Notes under the pieces: generated by a model
Database searches by the model: none
What the model was told of the DNA's origin: nothing
What the model saw: the letters and a program-made list of their open reading frames with translations, nothing else
Shown: positions 18,438 to 28,098 of the stretch, in pieces
How the letters are laid out: each line of letters opens with the position of its first letter
Numbering within the stretch: the first letter of the stretch is position 1
Source of the DNA: Endozoicomonas sp965261315
GTDB taxonomy: Bacteria > Pseudomonadota > Gammaproteobacteria > Pseudomonadales > Endozoicomonadaceae
Assembly (NCBI GenBank): GCA_965261315.1
Contig: CBDHDM010000093.1
Span: forward strand, 62,001-126,000
DNA length: 64,000 nt
Direction of reading: 5' to 3'
Translations under genes and position numbers: made by a program

Positions 18438-19847
18438 CTATCTGGCCACATTACCCGCAACGTTCAACGCATCCCAGGTGCGGGCAAAGGGCGGTGCATA
18501 ACAGAAGTCCATCATTCCCAGGTCTTCTGTCGTCAGCCCACCTTTAATAGCAGCGACGAGGGCATCGACTCTGAGCACTGCACCTCTTTCACCGGCGATC
18601 TGGCCACCCAGTAGTTTTTTACTGGAGGAGTCATAAACCAGCTTCACCAGGATATCAGACTGGCCCGGATAGTAGTTGGTGTGGTCCTTGTCCTTGATGA
18701 CGACAGTCTGGTAGTCCATACCCCGTTCTTTGGCATCCCGCTCGCTTAACCCAACCCGTCCTGCTTCCAGGCTCAGGACTTTGACACAAGCTGCACCGTA
18801 AGCACCGGGGAAGTGTTTGTCTAATCCTCCCATCACCTCACCGGCCAGGCGACCCATTTTATTGGCGTATGTGGCCAGGGGAATCCAGACCGGCTTTTTC
18901 AGTTGCCCATGAGGAACGGTGGCGCAGTCCCCAGCCGCAAAGATATTGGGCAGATTAGTCTTACCCTGATCATCGGTAACAATGGCACCGTTGTCCAGCA
19001 TATCCAGACCAAGATCACTGACCAGTCGGGTATTGGGGCGAACGCCGGTACAGAGCACCACCAGGTCTGTCTGGTACTGGCCTTTGTCTGTGGTTAATAG
19101 AAGTCGGTGGTCGTTATCTTCTTTCAACGATAGAACCGATTCCTGCCAGTGGCATTGAATCCCCACTTTGTTAAGGGCGTCCATCACCCATTCCGCTACT
19201 TCCTGATCGAAAGTGCCGGCCAGTGGGTGTGAAGCGCTTTCAATGATGCGAACATTCTTACCCTGTCGTTCAAGAGCTTCTGCCATTTCAAGACCGATAT
19301 AGCCGGCACCGATAATAGCAACCTCTCTGATTTCCGGGTTCGTAATGGCTTCTTTCAGATAGATACCATCATTCATGGTTTTGACACAGAAAACCCGACC
19401 ATCCTTCAACCCTTCTTTAAGGCCGGGTACTGGTGGAATAACAGGCTCGGCTCCCGTAGCAATCAGCAGGCGGTCATAAGGCTGTTCAGAGTATTCACCA
19501 GTGGCCAGGTTATGCACATGAACCGTCTGTTCTCTGGCATTAATTTGAGTGACCTTGTGTCGGATTCGGACATCAATCCCTCTGGCTGCAAATTGCTCTG
19601 GGGAAAACTCTGACATCTCACTGGCGTCAGAAAAGAAATCACCCACGTAATAGGGCAGACCACAGGCGCCAAAAGAGATCACACCGGATTGTTCAAAGAC
19701 CGTGACGGTGACATCTTTTGCCACCCGGCGGGCTTTGGCAGCGGCACTCATGCCCGCTGCCTCACCACCGATAATCACGATTCTGAGTGGCTTAGACGTC
19801 GTGGATTGATTCAGCTCAGGCTCTCGTTTTTCAGAATAAGCAGACAT
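18438..19847 (-). CDS. CoA-disulfide reductase / Nox-type FAD oxidoreductase
   Basis: A 469-residue flavoprotein of the pyridine nucleotide-disulfide oxidoreductase family. It has an FAD Rossmann motif (IIGGEAAGMSAAAKARR, from about residue 25), a single-cysteine redox site FGACGLPYYVGDFF where the classical CxxxxC is replaced, the NAD motif IIGAGYIGLEMAEAL and the second FAD motif FAAGDCATV. The single cysteine places it with CoA-disulfide reductases and NADH oxidases rather than glutathione reductase. Its start codon overlaps the stop of tcyP by one base, so the two are translationally coupled: cystine import followed by thiol-disulfide reduction. Confidence 0.88.
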   Translation of the reverse strand: MSAYSEKREPELNQSTTSKPLRIVIIGGEAAGMSAAAKARRVAKDVTVTVFEQSGVISFGACGLPYYVGDFFSDASEMSEFSPEQFAARGIDVRIRHKVTQINAREQTVHVHNLATGEYSEQPYDRLLIATGAEPVIPPVPGLKEGLKDGRVFCVKTMNDGIYLKEAITNPEIREVAIIGAGYIGLEMAEALERQGKNVRIIESASHPLAGTFDQEVAEWVMDALNKVGIQCHWQESVLSLKEDNDHRLLLTTDKGQYQTDLVVLCTGVRPNTRLVSDLGLDMLDNGAIVTDDQGKTNLPNIFAAGDCATVPHGQLKKPVWIPLATYANKMGRLAGEVMGGLDKHFPGAYGAACVKVLSLEAGRVGLSERDAKERGMDYQTVVIKDKDHTNYYPGQSDILVKLVYDSSSKKLLGGQIAGERGAVLRVDALVAAIKGGLTTEDLGMMDFCYAPPFARTWDALNVAGNVAR

Positions 19848-21244
19848 CAGGAAACTGCATCCATATCCAGTTCAAAGGGATTATTGTTGTTGAAGGTTTC
19901 CATATCCACCTCTCCCATGGCTCGGCCACTGACAAAACCGGTGGTAATGGCACCACTGACATTGACGGCAGTACGACCCATATCGATCAATGGTTCAATG
20001 GAAATCAACAAACCGGCCAGCTCAACGGGAAGGCCCAGGGCAGAAAGAACAATCAGTGCAGCAAAGGTGGCGCCACCACCCACACCGGCTACACCGAATG
20101 AACCAATGGCGATAGTAACAATCAGGGTGCCGATAAAGCTCAGGCTGGTTGGGTCAATGCCCACGGTGGGTGCAATCATCACTGCCAGCATGGCCGGATA
20201 AATACCCGCACAGCCGTTCTGCCCGATTGTAGTGCCAAAAGACGCAGCAAAGTTAGACACCCCTTCAGAAACACCAAGACGCTGAGTCAGGGTCTGAATG
20301 GTCAGCGGCATGGTGCCTGCACTGCTCCGTGAGGTAAAGGCAAAGGTCAGTACCGGCAGGATTTTCTTGATGAACTGGACCGGGCTGGCACCCACCATGG
20401 TCACCATGATCAGGTGAACCACAAAGACCGCAATCAGAGCCGCATAGGATGCGATGACAAACTGGATCAGTTGCAGAATATCGGTGAAGTTACTGCCTGC
20501 CACGACCTTGGTCATCAACGCGAGGATACCAAAGGGCGTCAGTCTCAATACCATCGTCACGATACGCATCACGATGGCATGAGCAACCTCAACGGCTCGT
20601 TCAAAGTGACCGGCGACTTCAGGCTGTTTGCGGTGTAGACCCAGTACAGCGACACCAATGAAGGCTGAGAAAATCACAACGCCGATAATGGACGTACTGC
20701 GGGCTCCGGTCATATCCAGGAATGGATTAGACGGGATCAGGCTGATCAGCATATTGGGAATGGAGAGGTTTTCCACCCGGGTGACAGTCGACAGCAGTTG
20801 CTCACCTCTTGCTGCTTCGCGAACCCCGGAAGTAATGGATTCAGCACTCAAACCGAAACCAAGGGCGGAAATAATACCAATGGCTGCCGCGATGGAAACG
20901 GTCACCATCAGCAGTGTCAGAATCCAGCCACTGATTTTGCCAAGGGTGCCGGCACCTTTCAGTTTCAGAATGGCTGAAATGACGGAAACCATGACCAGTG
21001 GCACAACAATCATCTTCAACAGGCCAACATAACCATTACCGACAATATTGAACCAGCTGATGGACTCCGTCAGGATTTCGGAAGGGTAACCATAAAACAG
21101 TTGCAGACAGGCACCGTAACCAACCCCCATACCCAGTGCGATAAAGACCCGTCGGGTGAACGGCATATACTGTTTCTGGAAACGGTAGAGGAGGTAGAGC
21201 AAAGCGACCATGATGAAAATATTGGCCAGTACTGCTAATGACAT
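19847..21244 (-). CDS. tcyP: L-cystine/dicarboxylate cation symporter, TcyP-like
   Basis: A 465-residue membrane protein of the DAACS (GltP-like) family, close in layout to TcyP/YdjN cystine importers. N-terminal helices are followed by VGNGYVGLLKMIVVPLVMVSVISAI, the serine-rich re-entrant hairpin (AFTSRSSAGTMPLTIQTL) and the conserved TM7 region (FAASFGTTIGQNGCAGIYPAML). These are the substrate and Na+/H+ coupling elements of the fold. It is the first gene of a two-gene operon with the CoA-disulfide reductase, which supports cystine over C4-dicarboxylate as the substrate. Confidence 0.88.
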   Translation of the reverse strand: MSLAVLANIFIMVALLYLLYRFQKQYMPFTRRVFIALGMGVGYGACLQLFYGYPSEILTESISWFNIVGNGYVGLLKMIVVPLVMVSVISAILKLKGAGTLGKISGWILTLLMVTVSIAAAIGIISALGFGLSAESITSGVREAARGEQLLSTVTRVENLSIPNMLISLIPSNPFLDMTGARSTSIIGVVIFSAFIGVAVLGLHRKQPEVAGHFERAVEVAHAIVMRIVTMVLRLTPFGILALMTKVVAGSNFTDILQLIQFVIASYAALIAVFVVHLIMVTMVGASPVQFIKKILPVLTFAFTSRSSAGTMPLTIQTLTQRLGVSEGVSNFAASFGTTIGQNGCAGIYPAMLAVMIAPTVGIDPTSLSFIGTLIVTIAIGSFGVAGVGGGATFAALIVLSALGLPVELAGLLISIEPLIDMGRTAVNVSGAITTGFVSGRAMGEVDMETFNNNNPFELDMDAVS

Positions 21245-21539
21245 GGTTCTTATTCCCTTCCTGTTTTAAAAGGTGTTATCTGCTCAGGGCCCGCTTATGG
21301 CTGGCACTAAGATATTCTCAGCCTGTGTCTCTATTAAGCTTTTTTTCCAGGGCTTTGAGTTGAGACGTAAGATCTTTGACTTTAGTTCCGTAAAGTGACT
21401 TTGAGATCAACTGCTTGCAGCAGCAGGTCGGCCATTATTCAATAAATTAACGGCATGCGATAGCATGGTAACCCCTTGTTTTTTAGAATATTTTTTTGTA
21501 ATAACTATGGTTTTATGGAATAAGGATGAGTGTATCTGA
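21245..21539. other. Promoter region of tcyP and decayed AT-rich DNA
   Basis: No gene is seen. The part next to 21245 should carry the tcyP promoter on the minus strand. Confidence 0.4.
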
Positions 21540-21974
21540 AGGGAGAATAATAAATGAGAATCCATACGGAGGATATTTTAAACAGGGTTCTGAGGCTTTT
21601 ATAATAACCAGAGATCGGTGGCTTTTAATAAAACCACAAAAGGCAATCAACGGGCATTTGGTTTTGCGGGTAAGTTATTTCCAACCACTGACAGTGATGA
21701 AGTAGTGGAAACGGCGAATTTCTTCTGATTGATAACCCGGGCGGTACCAGGGCAAATGGTCAATGCTGAAGATTTTCGGGATGAGCTGAATGTGGATATG
21801 CATGCTGGAGAAATAAAATTCACAATCGCAGTGGCCAGTTTAGAAGATAGTCATGGGAGAAAGCAGTGGCTTGAGATCGGTGAGATCACTTTAGATGCTT
21901 CTGTAGTGTCTAATTCCTGTGACCATCGATTGCATTTTCATCATCCGAGGTGGAAAAGCAATTTGACGTATTAG
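21540..21974 (+). pseudogene. Remnant of a catalase-like family protein
   Basis: Three frames in succession give recognisable pieces of one protein: FNKTTKGNQRAFGFAGKLFP-TTDSDEVVETANFF (21620-21727), then LIDNPGGTRAN, then an 80-codon frame ending in VVSNSCDHRLHFHHPRWKS at 21974. I recall RAFGFAGKLFPT, ANFF-IDNLGGT and CDHRLHFHHP as conserved stretches of catalase-related hypothetical proteins. At least two frameshifts separate the pieces and the N-terminal half is missing. The family label is from memory; the decay is seen directly. Confidence 0.5.
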
Positions 21975-22019
21975 AATCTGCTGAAACCAAGCTTCACAGA
22001 TTCTAATACCAATATTGGG

Positions 22020-22988
22020 TTAGAAATCCAGCATGTAGTCCTTACTGTTTACTTTGGCTTTCAGCTCCCCATTTTCCTGCAGATAGTCTGCAAATGCCTG
22101 ATAACGACCTGCATCTTTAGCTGCAGGTCTAAGATCGAAGCGGGAAATGGTGTCAAACCAGGCGCGACGGTTCAGTTCGTTATCCAGTTTCTTTGGGCTG
22201 TAATCCCTGAAAATTTTCCAGGATTTTTCCGGGTTATTTACAATATATTGTGTGCCCAATTCAATCGCCCTGAGAAAACGACGAATAGCATCTTTATCGT
22301 TCTTCTTGCTATTGGCGATAAAAATCAGTTCATCATAAGGGGGAATATTGTTTTCCTCGTAATAGAACATACGTCCCTTACGCCCTTCAATGGCCAGCTG
22401 GTTCAGCTCAAAGTTACGATAGGCACCCATAATTGCATCTACCCGGCCACTCATCAGGGAAGAGGACAGGTTCCAGCCCACATTGACCAGCTTTACATCC
22501 TTGGCACCGAACCCATAAGGTTCAAAAAGTGTGTCCAGAATGGCATTCTCTATGCCTCCAATATTCAAGCCAATGGTTTTACCCTTCATGTCTTTCAGGG
22601 ATTTGATCGGGCTGTCATCCAGAACAATCAGTCCATCCAGAGGTGTAGCAATCAGCGTGCCTGCCCAGGCCAGAGGAAGACCATTGGCTACGCCATGAAT
22701 CAGGCTGGGCTGATAGTAAACAGCAAGATCCACCTTTTCAGCCGCCACCAGTTTGGGCGGAAGGTTTGGGTCCGCTGGTTCCTGAATATCGACCTTGAGC
22801 CCCTGATCTTCGAAGTAACCGTTTTCCTGTGCAATGATGATGGGGCCGTGGTCGGGGTTTACAAACCACTCCAGCATCAGGGTCAGTTCTTTGAGTTCTT
22901 TTTCCTGCTTATTTCCACTGGCATGCAGGCCAACAGACAGCATCAGTGTTATTGCCCAGAGGAAAGTCAGTTTTATCAGTTTTTTCAT
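22020..22988 (-). CDS. thiY: Thiamine pyrimidine precursor ABC transporter, substrate-binding protein ThiY
   Basis: A 322-residue periplasmic protein of the NMT1/THI5-like fold. It has a signal peptide (MKKLIKLTFLWAITLMLSVGLHA) and the family pattern LEWFVNPDHGPIIIAQENGYF, GLKVDIQEPADPN, and YQPSLIHGVANGLPL. In this family the protein captures formylaminopyrimidine, a thiamine degradation product, for import and conversion to HMP. It is the last gene of the thiD-thiZ-thiX-thiY operon, 3 bp after the permease, under the TPP riboswitch at 25760-25852; that context supports the pyrimidine ligand over other NMT1-like ligands. Confidence 0.9.
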   Translation of the reverse strand: MKKLIKLTFLWAITLMLSVGLHASGNKQEKELKELTLMLEWFVNPDHGPIIIAQENGYFEDQGLKVDIQEPADPNLPPKLVAAEKVDLAVYYQPSLIHGVANGLPLAWAGTLIATPLDGLIVLDDSPIKSLKDMKGKTIGLNIGGIENAILDTLFEPYGFGAKDVKLVNVGWNLSSSLMSGRVDAIMGAYRNFELNQLAIEGRKGRMFYYEENNIPPYDELIFIANSKKNDKDAIRRFLRAIELGTQYIVNNPEKSWKIFRDYSPKKLDNELNRRAWFDTISRFDLRPAAKDAGRYQAFADYLQENGELKAKVNSKDYMLDF

Positions 22989-22991
22989 TTC

Positions 22992-23744
22992 TTATTCCTG
23001 AGAAGTAACCGGTTGCCACGGAATGAATCTGCGTAGAAGGCGGTCAGTGGTGTAATAAAGGGTGACAGAACAGAATGCCAGCACGGTAAGCGCCGCAAAC
23101 ATCTGGTCAACCCAGAGTCGTGCATTGGCCTGGAGCATGAGGTAGCCAAGCCCGGCACTGGAGCCAACCCATTCACCAACGACTGCACCAATCGGTGCAA
23201 CCACAACGGCAACCCTGAGCCCGGAAGCAAGGGCTGGCAATGCTGCTGGCCAGCGAATGTTCCGGAGAATGGCAAACCGGTTTCCCCCCATGGTTTGGGC
23301 CATATCCAGCCAGCCCTGGTGAGTATGACGTAACCCGTCATAGCAGCAGGTGACCACCGGGAAGAAGATCACCAGAATGGTCATTACGACCTTGGAGGTC
23401 AGGCCATAGCCAAACCAGAGCATCAGTATGGGGGCGAGGGCAAATACCGGTATCGCCTGGGTGACTAACAGTGGCGGTAACAGCCATGGCCTCAACGCTG
23501 CAAAGTAGACCAGCACCAGCGCAAGAACGATACCCAGTAATACGCCAAGCAACAGTCCCAGCAGCATTTCACTGAGTGTCACCAGTGTGTGTTCCCATAA
23601 AAGGCTGGCATTCTCAGCCATACTCTTTGCTACATCGACGGGTCCGGGAAGAATGTAGTCCGGCATATCAAAGGCAATCACCAGCGTGTGCCAGAGAACC
23701 AAAAGGCCAAGGAGAACAACAAAAGGTTTGATGGAGTCTTTCAT
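22992..23744 (-). CDS. thiX: ABC transporter permease ThiX
   Basis: A 250-residue permease of the BPD_transp_1 family with about six membrane helices. The EAA loop that contacts the ATPase lies in TMGGNRFAILRNIRWPAALPALASGLRVAVVVAPIGAVVGEW. It starts 3 bp after the ATPase stop and ends 3 bp before thiY, so the genes are tightly coupled. It forms the membrane channel of the thiamine-pyrimidine importer. Confidence 0.9.
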   Translation of the reverse strand: MKDSIKPFVVLLGLLVLWHTLVIAFDMPDYILPGPVDVAKSMAENASLLWEHTLVTLSEMLLGLLLGVLLGIVLALVLVYFAALRPWLLPPLLVTQAIPVFALAPILMLWFGYGLTSKVVMTILVIFFPVVTCCYDGLRHTHQGWLDMAQTMGGNRFAILRNIRWPAALPALASGLRVAVVVAPIGAVVGEWVGSSAGLGYLMLQANARLWVDQMFAALTVLAFCSVTLYYTTDRLLRRFIPWQPVTSQE

Positions 23745-23747
23745 TCC

Positions 23748-24533
23748 TCACTGCTCTCCTGCCAAAGGCTCTAAAAGCGACTCATGTCGTAAACGATCCA
23801 GAAGCTTTCCCTGCAAAGCCATAAGGTTATTATCTTCCAGTGACCGGGGTATTTCTCCCGGCGGGGTGATGGCATCGGTCAACTGAGCAGGCTGGCCTCT
23901 CAAGTGATAGACATCATGACCAAGACGAAGTGCCTCAAGAGGGTCATGAGTAATCAGAAGTACGGTTCGGTTTTTTAGCAGTTCGCAGGCAAGATCCTGA
24001 AGATTAAGCCGGGTGATGGCATCCAAAGCACCAAAGGGCTCATCCATTAAAACCAGTGGCCGGTTTTCCATCAGGGTTCGTGCCAGTGCAGCCCGTTGGC
24101 GCTGGCCACCGGAAAGGTATTGGGGCAAAACATGTGCTTTCTCAGTCAGCCCGACCTTTTCCAGAATGGACATGGCTTTGTCCTGAACTTCCGGTGGTAA
24201 TATGGGGCGACGTTTTAGCATGTCTGTCCAGTTGCGGCGCAGCCGCTGCCCTAATGTGATATTTTCGAGCACTGAAAACCAGGGCAGTAACAGATCCTGT
24301 TGAGCCATCCAGGCAATACGGTTGTTTACGGGGAAACCATCCTGACAGAGAATCTCACCATAGGTTTCACCGGCAGGAAGGCCGGCAATCAAACGCAACA
24401 GGCTGGTTTTTCCCACGCCACTGCCCCCCAGAAGGCAGGTCCATTTGCCTCCTTTCAGGGTCAGATTGAGTTTTTCGAAAACGCAGTGGTTGCCAAATCT
24501 CAGACTGGCATTCCGAATGATCACATCAAACAT
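23748..24533 (-). CDS. thiZ: ABC transporter ATP-binding protein ThiZ
   Basis: A 261-residue ATPase of the nitrate/taurine/pyrimidine importer class. Walker A is GGSGVGKTS, the Q-loop is WMAQQDLLLPW, the signature is LSGGQRQRAALARTL, Walker B is LVLMDEPFGALD, and the switch His is in LLITHDPLEAL. It powers ThiX in the cytoplasm. It lies 26 bp after thiD and 3 bp before thiX. Confidence 0.92.
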   Translation of the reverse strand: MFDVIIRNASLRFGNHCVFEKLNLTLKGGKWTCLLGGSGVGKTSLLRLIAGLPAGETYGEILCQDGFPVNNRIAWMAQQDLLLPWFSVLENITLGQRLRRNWTDMLKRRPILPPEVQDKAMSILEKVGLTEKAHVLPQYLSGGQRQRAALARTLMENRPLVLMDEPFGALDAITRLNLQDLACELLKNRTVLLITHDPLEALRLGHDVYHLRGQPAQLTDAITPPGEIPRSLEDNNLMALQGKLLDRLRHESLLEPLAGEQ

Positions 24534-24559
24534 ACGTCTGTGTATTCCTTAACACTTTT

Positions 24560-25408
24560 TTACGACCAGGTGCGGTAAAAGTGATGGACAGGTCCGTGTC
24601 CTTCAGCCTTGTTCCTGGAGATATTCAGGTTGTCTGCGTGAGCAATGGCTCCGGCAATGTATTCTTTAGCTGATCGTACGGCTTCCATTAACGGATAGCC
24701 TTTTGCCAGCAGGGCGGTGACAGCAGACGACAGAGTACATCCAGTACCGTGGGTATTACGGGTTTCGACCCAGGGCGACTCAAGCTTATGAAGAGCCTTA
24801 CCGTCATGGAAAAGGTCAACAGCCTTGCCAGTTCCATTACTTGAAGGTAAATGGCCTCCTTTTAGTAATACGGCCCCCGCTCCCAGTTCCATTAAAGGCT
24901 CCACCATGGCAATCATAGCTTCCAGAGACTCAGGACGTGGGCAGTCGAGCAGAACAGCCGCTTCTGGCAGGTTCGGTGTAATCAGCGTTGCTTTGGGGAT
25001 CAGTTTATTGCGGAGGTGGTCAATTGCTGCTTCCTGTAGAAGTACATCACCGCTGGTTGCGACCATGACCGGGTCAACAACAAGGTGCTTGAGTTGGTAG
25101 TCACTGACCGCCTGAGCAACCGTATCGATCACCTCAGGCTGGCTTAACATACCAACCTTCGCTGCAGAGATATTCAAATCTGAAAATACAGAGTCCAGTT
25201 GCTGTCGGACAAATGCTGGTGTCACATCGAAGATACCCTGAACACCCAGTGTATTCTGTGCGGTCAGTGCAGTGATAACGCTGCAGCCGTAGGTACCAAG
25301 GGCTGAAAAGGTTTTCAGGTCCGCCTGAATTCCGGCTCCACCGCCACTGTCAGAACCGGCAATGGTCAAAGCGATAGGTGTAGAAGGCATAAGCTCGGAA
25401 CTCTCCAT
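24560..25408 (-). CDS. thiD: HMP / HMP-phosphate kinase
   Basis: A 282-residue ribokinase-like kinase that phosphorylates 4-amino-5-hydroxymethyl-2-methylpyrimidine and then its monophosphate, giving the pyrimidine half of thiamine. Motifs are AGSDSGGGAGIQADLKTFSALG with TYGCSVITALTAQNT at the N-terminus, the VDPVMVATSG segment, LLKGGH, and the anion-hole/catalytic TRNTHGTGCTLSSAV. The start could be ATG 25408 or a few codons inside (MPSTPIALTIAGSD). It is the first gene of the operon under the TPP riboswitch and should receive the HMP made from imported precursor by TenA-like enzymes. Confidence 0.95.
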   Translation of the reverse strand: MESSELMPSTPIALTIAGSDSGGGAGIQADLKTFSALGTYGCSVITALTAQNTLGVQGIFDVTPAFVRQQLDSVFSDLNISAAKVGMLSQPEVIDTVAQAVSDYQLKHLVVDPVMVATSGDVLLQEAAIDHLRNKLIPKATLITPNLPEAAVLLDCPRPESLEAMIAMVEPLMELGAGAVLLKGGHLPSSNGTGKAVDLFHDGKALHKLESPWVETRNTHGTGCTLSSAVTALLAKGYPLMEAVRSAKEYIAGAIAHADNLNISRNKAEGHGPVHHFYRTWS

Positions 25409-25426
25409 ATGGGTACATCGATCCGA

Positions 25427-25588
25427 GGAGCCTGTCGGACTTAAGCGTCCGTAGTGAGAGCTGCGAGAAATTGAGGATAAAAAATTCTGCTTTTGAGGAG
25501 AATAGCGGCGCTATTTGACGAAGAAGCAGTTTTTTTAGACCAATTTATCGCAACCGCAGCAGGACAGCCTTAAGTCCGACGGGCTCCT
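25427..25588. mobile_element. MITE-like element with 20-bp inverted ends
   Basis: The ends are AGGAGCCTGTCGGACTTAAG (25427-25446) and its complement with one mismatch, CTTAAGTCCGACGGGCTCCT (25569-25588). The 162-bp interior has no gene but contains a small palindrome (AATAGCGGCGCTATT). It sits in the leader between the TPP riboswitch and thiD, so it is transcribed with the operon. A miniature inverted-repeat element moved in trans is the simplest reading; no full-length parent is in the window. Confidence 0.6.
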
Positions 25589-25759
25589 GGCTGGCGGGGG
25601 AAAGTGATCCGGGCCTTGGGCTGATAATTGTTCAGCTTTCTGTTCAGGCGTTTCTGTACAGTAGAGTGTCCCGTAGAGCGTTGAATAATAGACTTTCGTA
25701 CTGTTTTTAGTACATGCAGAGTTTTATCAGCTCACAGGAAACGCTTTCACGAAAAAAGA

Positions 25760-25852
25760 CCCGTTGGTTTCCTACGCCAGCATTATCTGGTTCAGGTTCT
25801 ATGGGTGTTTCTCAGTTCTGTCAACCAAATACAGAACACCCCAACCAACGGG
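25760..25852 (-). promoter_or_regulatory. TPP riboswitch (THI element)
   Basis: Read on the minus strand, a perfect 10-bp P1 stem (CCCGTTGGTT with AACCAACGGG) closes an aptamer containing GGGGTGTTCTGT, the conserved CTGAGA, ACACCC, GAACCTGA, and the pyrophosphate-sensor segment GATAATGCTGGCGTAGGA. These are the hallmark conserved blocks of the thiamine pyrophosphate aptamer in the right order and spacing. It lies about 350 bases before thiD and should shut off the thiD-thiZXY operon when TPP is plentiful. The expression platform is not evident because a MITE-like element has entered the leader. Confidence 0.92.
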
Positions 25853-25880
25853 CGGAGTCTATGGGGTTTGGCGCGGGCTG

Positions 25881-28098
25881 TCCAGTGACACACGAGGCTA
25901 CCCTATGGCGTTGCGCTCAAATAGACTCTATAAGCAAAATAGCTGGCCATGCACATATCATCGTTCATTTAAAAAACGGATAGAAATAACGTCTGGTGAA
26001 TTTTGGGAAAAGAATGATGCTTAGTTATGAAAACATAAGTTGAGATTATACGCGTTCTATTAATCAAAAGAACTGCTATTAATTTTTTTAGAGATGAAAA
26101 AAATATTTAAGTAAAGAACTGAACTTTTTTTTGACCAAAAAATCCAATTTATAGAAAATCTATTTGATCAGGAGCATATAATATGAGCGTACCTCAGCAA
26201 CTTCATGGCCAGAGTGCTGTTGCATTTCAACTTCAAGATCCATCAGCTTTAGATCCATCAGCTTTAAAAGGTGGGAATGTAGATACGACACCTGTCAAAT
26301 TTGATATTAGAGGTGTTACTAAACATCGTGTTAGTAATTATCTGTTAGCATTGGATCCCAGGCAAACTAAAGACTTGGCGCTGGCAACTTGTGAGGCATC
26401 CAGAGAGTTGCAAGGAGATCAGTGGAATAAATCAAACCTTGTAAAAGACCTCAAAAAACATGACTTGCCGAGAAATTTTAGTCACCGCAGTGGTCATAAT
26501 GAAGATAAACTCAGTGCAGTTCTTAATTTATTTAAAGGTGTACAAGAGGAAGCAACAAAGGCTAAAGAAGATGATGATCTGTCTAAAGCAGAAAAGTTAA
26601 AAAACCTTTTACAAGATCCAGCAAGTGTTTTTGTAGGGGGACGGACGTTGTTTATTCAACAAATGGAAAAGTATGAGTCTGAAGTGAAGGGCTCACCGCA
26701 AGCTGGTAATGGTAGCCCCACCCAAGGAAGTCAGGGTATAAAAGGGCCAGGCTTGTCACCTGCTGAAAATCCACTTTTTGAGGGAAGTCAAAAACCGCCA
26801 TTACCTTTAGGTGGGGCTCCAACGAATGAACCTTCAGCACCGCCTAGCTACTATGCTGTACAGGCTGAAAAAATGGCGGAAAGTCAGGTAGAGAGCTTGG
26901 AATCATGGTTTATAGGTGTGAGTTTTCAGATTACTGTTTTGCAGCAAGGACTAGAGACAGATTTTCAAAACCCGGCTTTTAAGAGTGCTATGAATTGGGT
27001 TGACGTTGAATTTAGCCGCATACCCTTACAATCTGTACCAGAAAATTTGAAAGAGAAATATACTGAGGCAAAAGCCAAATTTGATGTTCTTCAAAAACAA
27101 CAGCGGGTAAGTTGTGAGATGCTTTTGGTCAAGGGCTATCATGAGAAAATGGATACGCTGGAGTTGTTAGATGGGAAAGAAAGAAAACAAGAGAACCTCC
27201 TTGATGTAAAGGCTATTGAGCGAGAGCTTGAAAGTATAGACAGGCAGATTGGGGATCTAAGTTCTTTAGTAGAGGATCAGAAGAAGGCACTTCATGATCG
27301 AGTGGAAGCATCAAAAGCTCATATAGGTGAATGGAAGACATGTGTTGCTGCTCTCGAGACAATCAAAAACATGACAAGTGACCTCAGTGGGTTTGCGTAT
27401 CAAAAATCACCACAGGATATTGAGGCTTTCTCTAAAAGGCTTAATACATTAGATGATTTAATCAGAAGGGTTCCCTCTGGTGAGGGTCGAACTGATTTAA
27501 TGAAGCAATCCAGCAAGCTTAGAGATGAGTTTACAGAGATTCAGCAGAAAGTAAAAAAACAACAGTTAATCGATGAGCTTGAAAAAGCAGAAAAGAACAT
27601 AAAAGCGCTGGAGCATGAAACTAGCGGTAACCCAGAGCCATACTTGGTTGAGCAAGCCAGCTTAGCATTGGTGACTGCCAGGCCACTAGTGGTGGATGAA
27701 GGAAGGGATGAATATCTTGCTAAACTGAATAGTTTGATGAAAAGGCTGGCAAAGTTTGAAAGCCAGGCAGGTGCTGGACAGACCGCTGCTTCGAAAATGC
27801 AATCTGCTGTTCAGGGAGATGTTAAGGCGTTGATAACAAGCATAGATACATTAATTGACGAAGCTGGTAGCCGATTAAATGGTGCAGAAAAAATGCGAAA
27901 AGTCGTGGCAGGAGCCCCACTCAATCAAACTCATATGGATGAAATTCAAGGTTTTCTAGATCAAATAAGCGAAGAAATACTTCGGATAAAAGGTTTGGAT
28001 AATCGGGCTGAGCGAGATCGATTACAAACGATGAATGCCACTTTGCTCTCTAGATGGACAGAGCTTCGGGGAGGGGGGGCAAATAACGGCCAATCCAC
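25881..28098 (+). repeat. Large direct repeat, copy 1 (promoter and 5' part of effector gene)
   Basis: About 2.2 kb here matches 40993-43210 at a constant offset of 15112 bases. I saw only a few substitutions (for example ATA/GTA near 26738, AAA/AAG near 27070, TCT/TAT near 28050) and no indel. It includes about 300 bp of upstream DNA and the first ~640 codons. Beyond 28098 the copies drift apart and then become unrelated. Confidence 0.95.

Noticed and set aside
22248..23036. 262-codon plus-strand frame over thiY
   Set aside because: Antisense to the well-supported thiY gene and lacking any motif.
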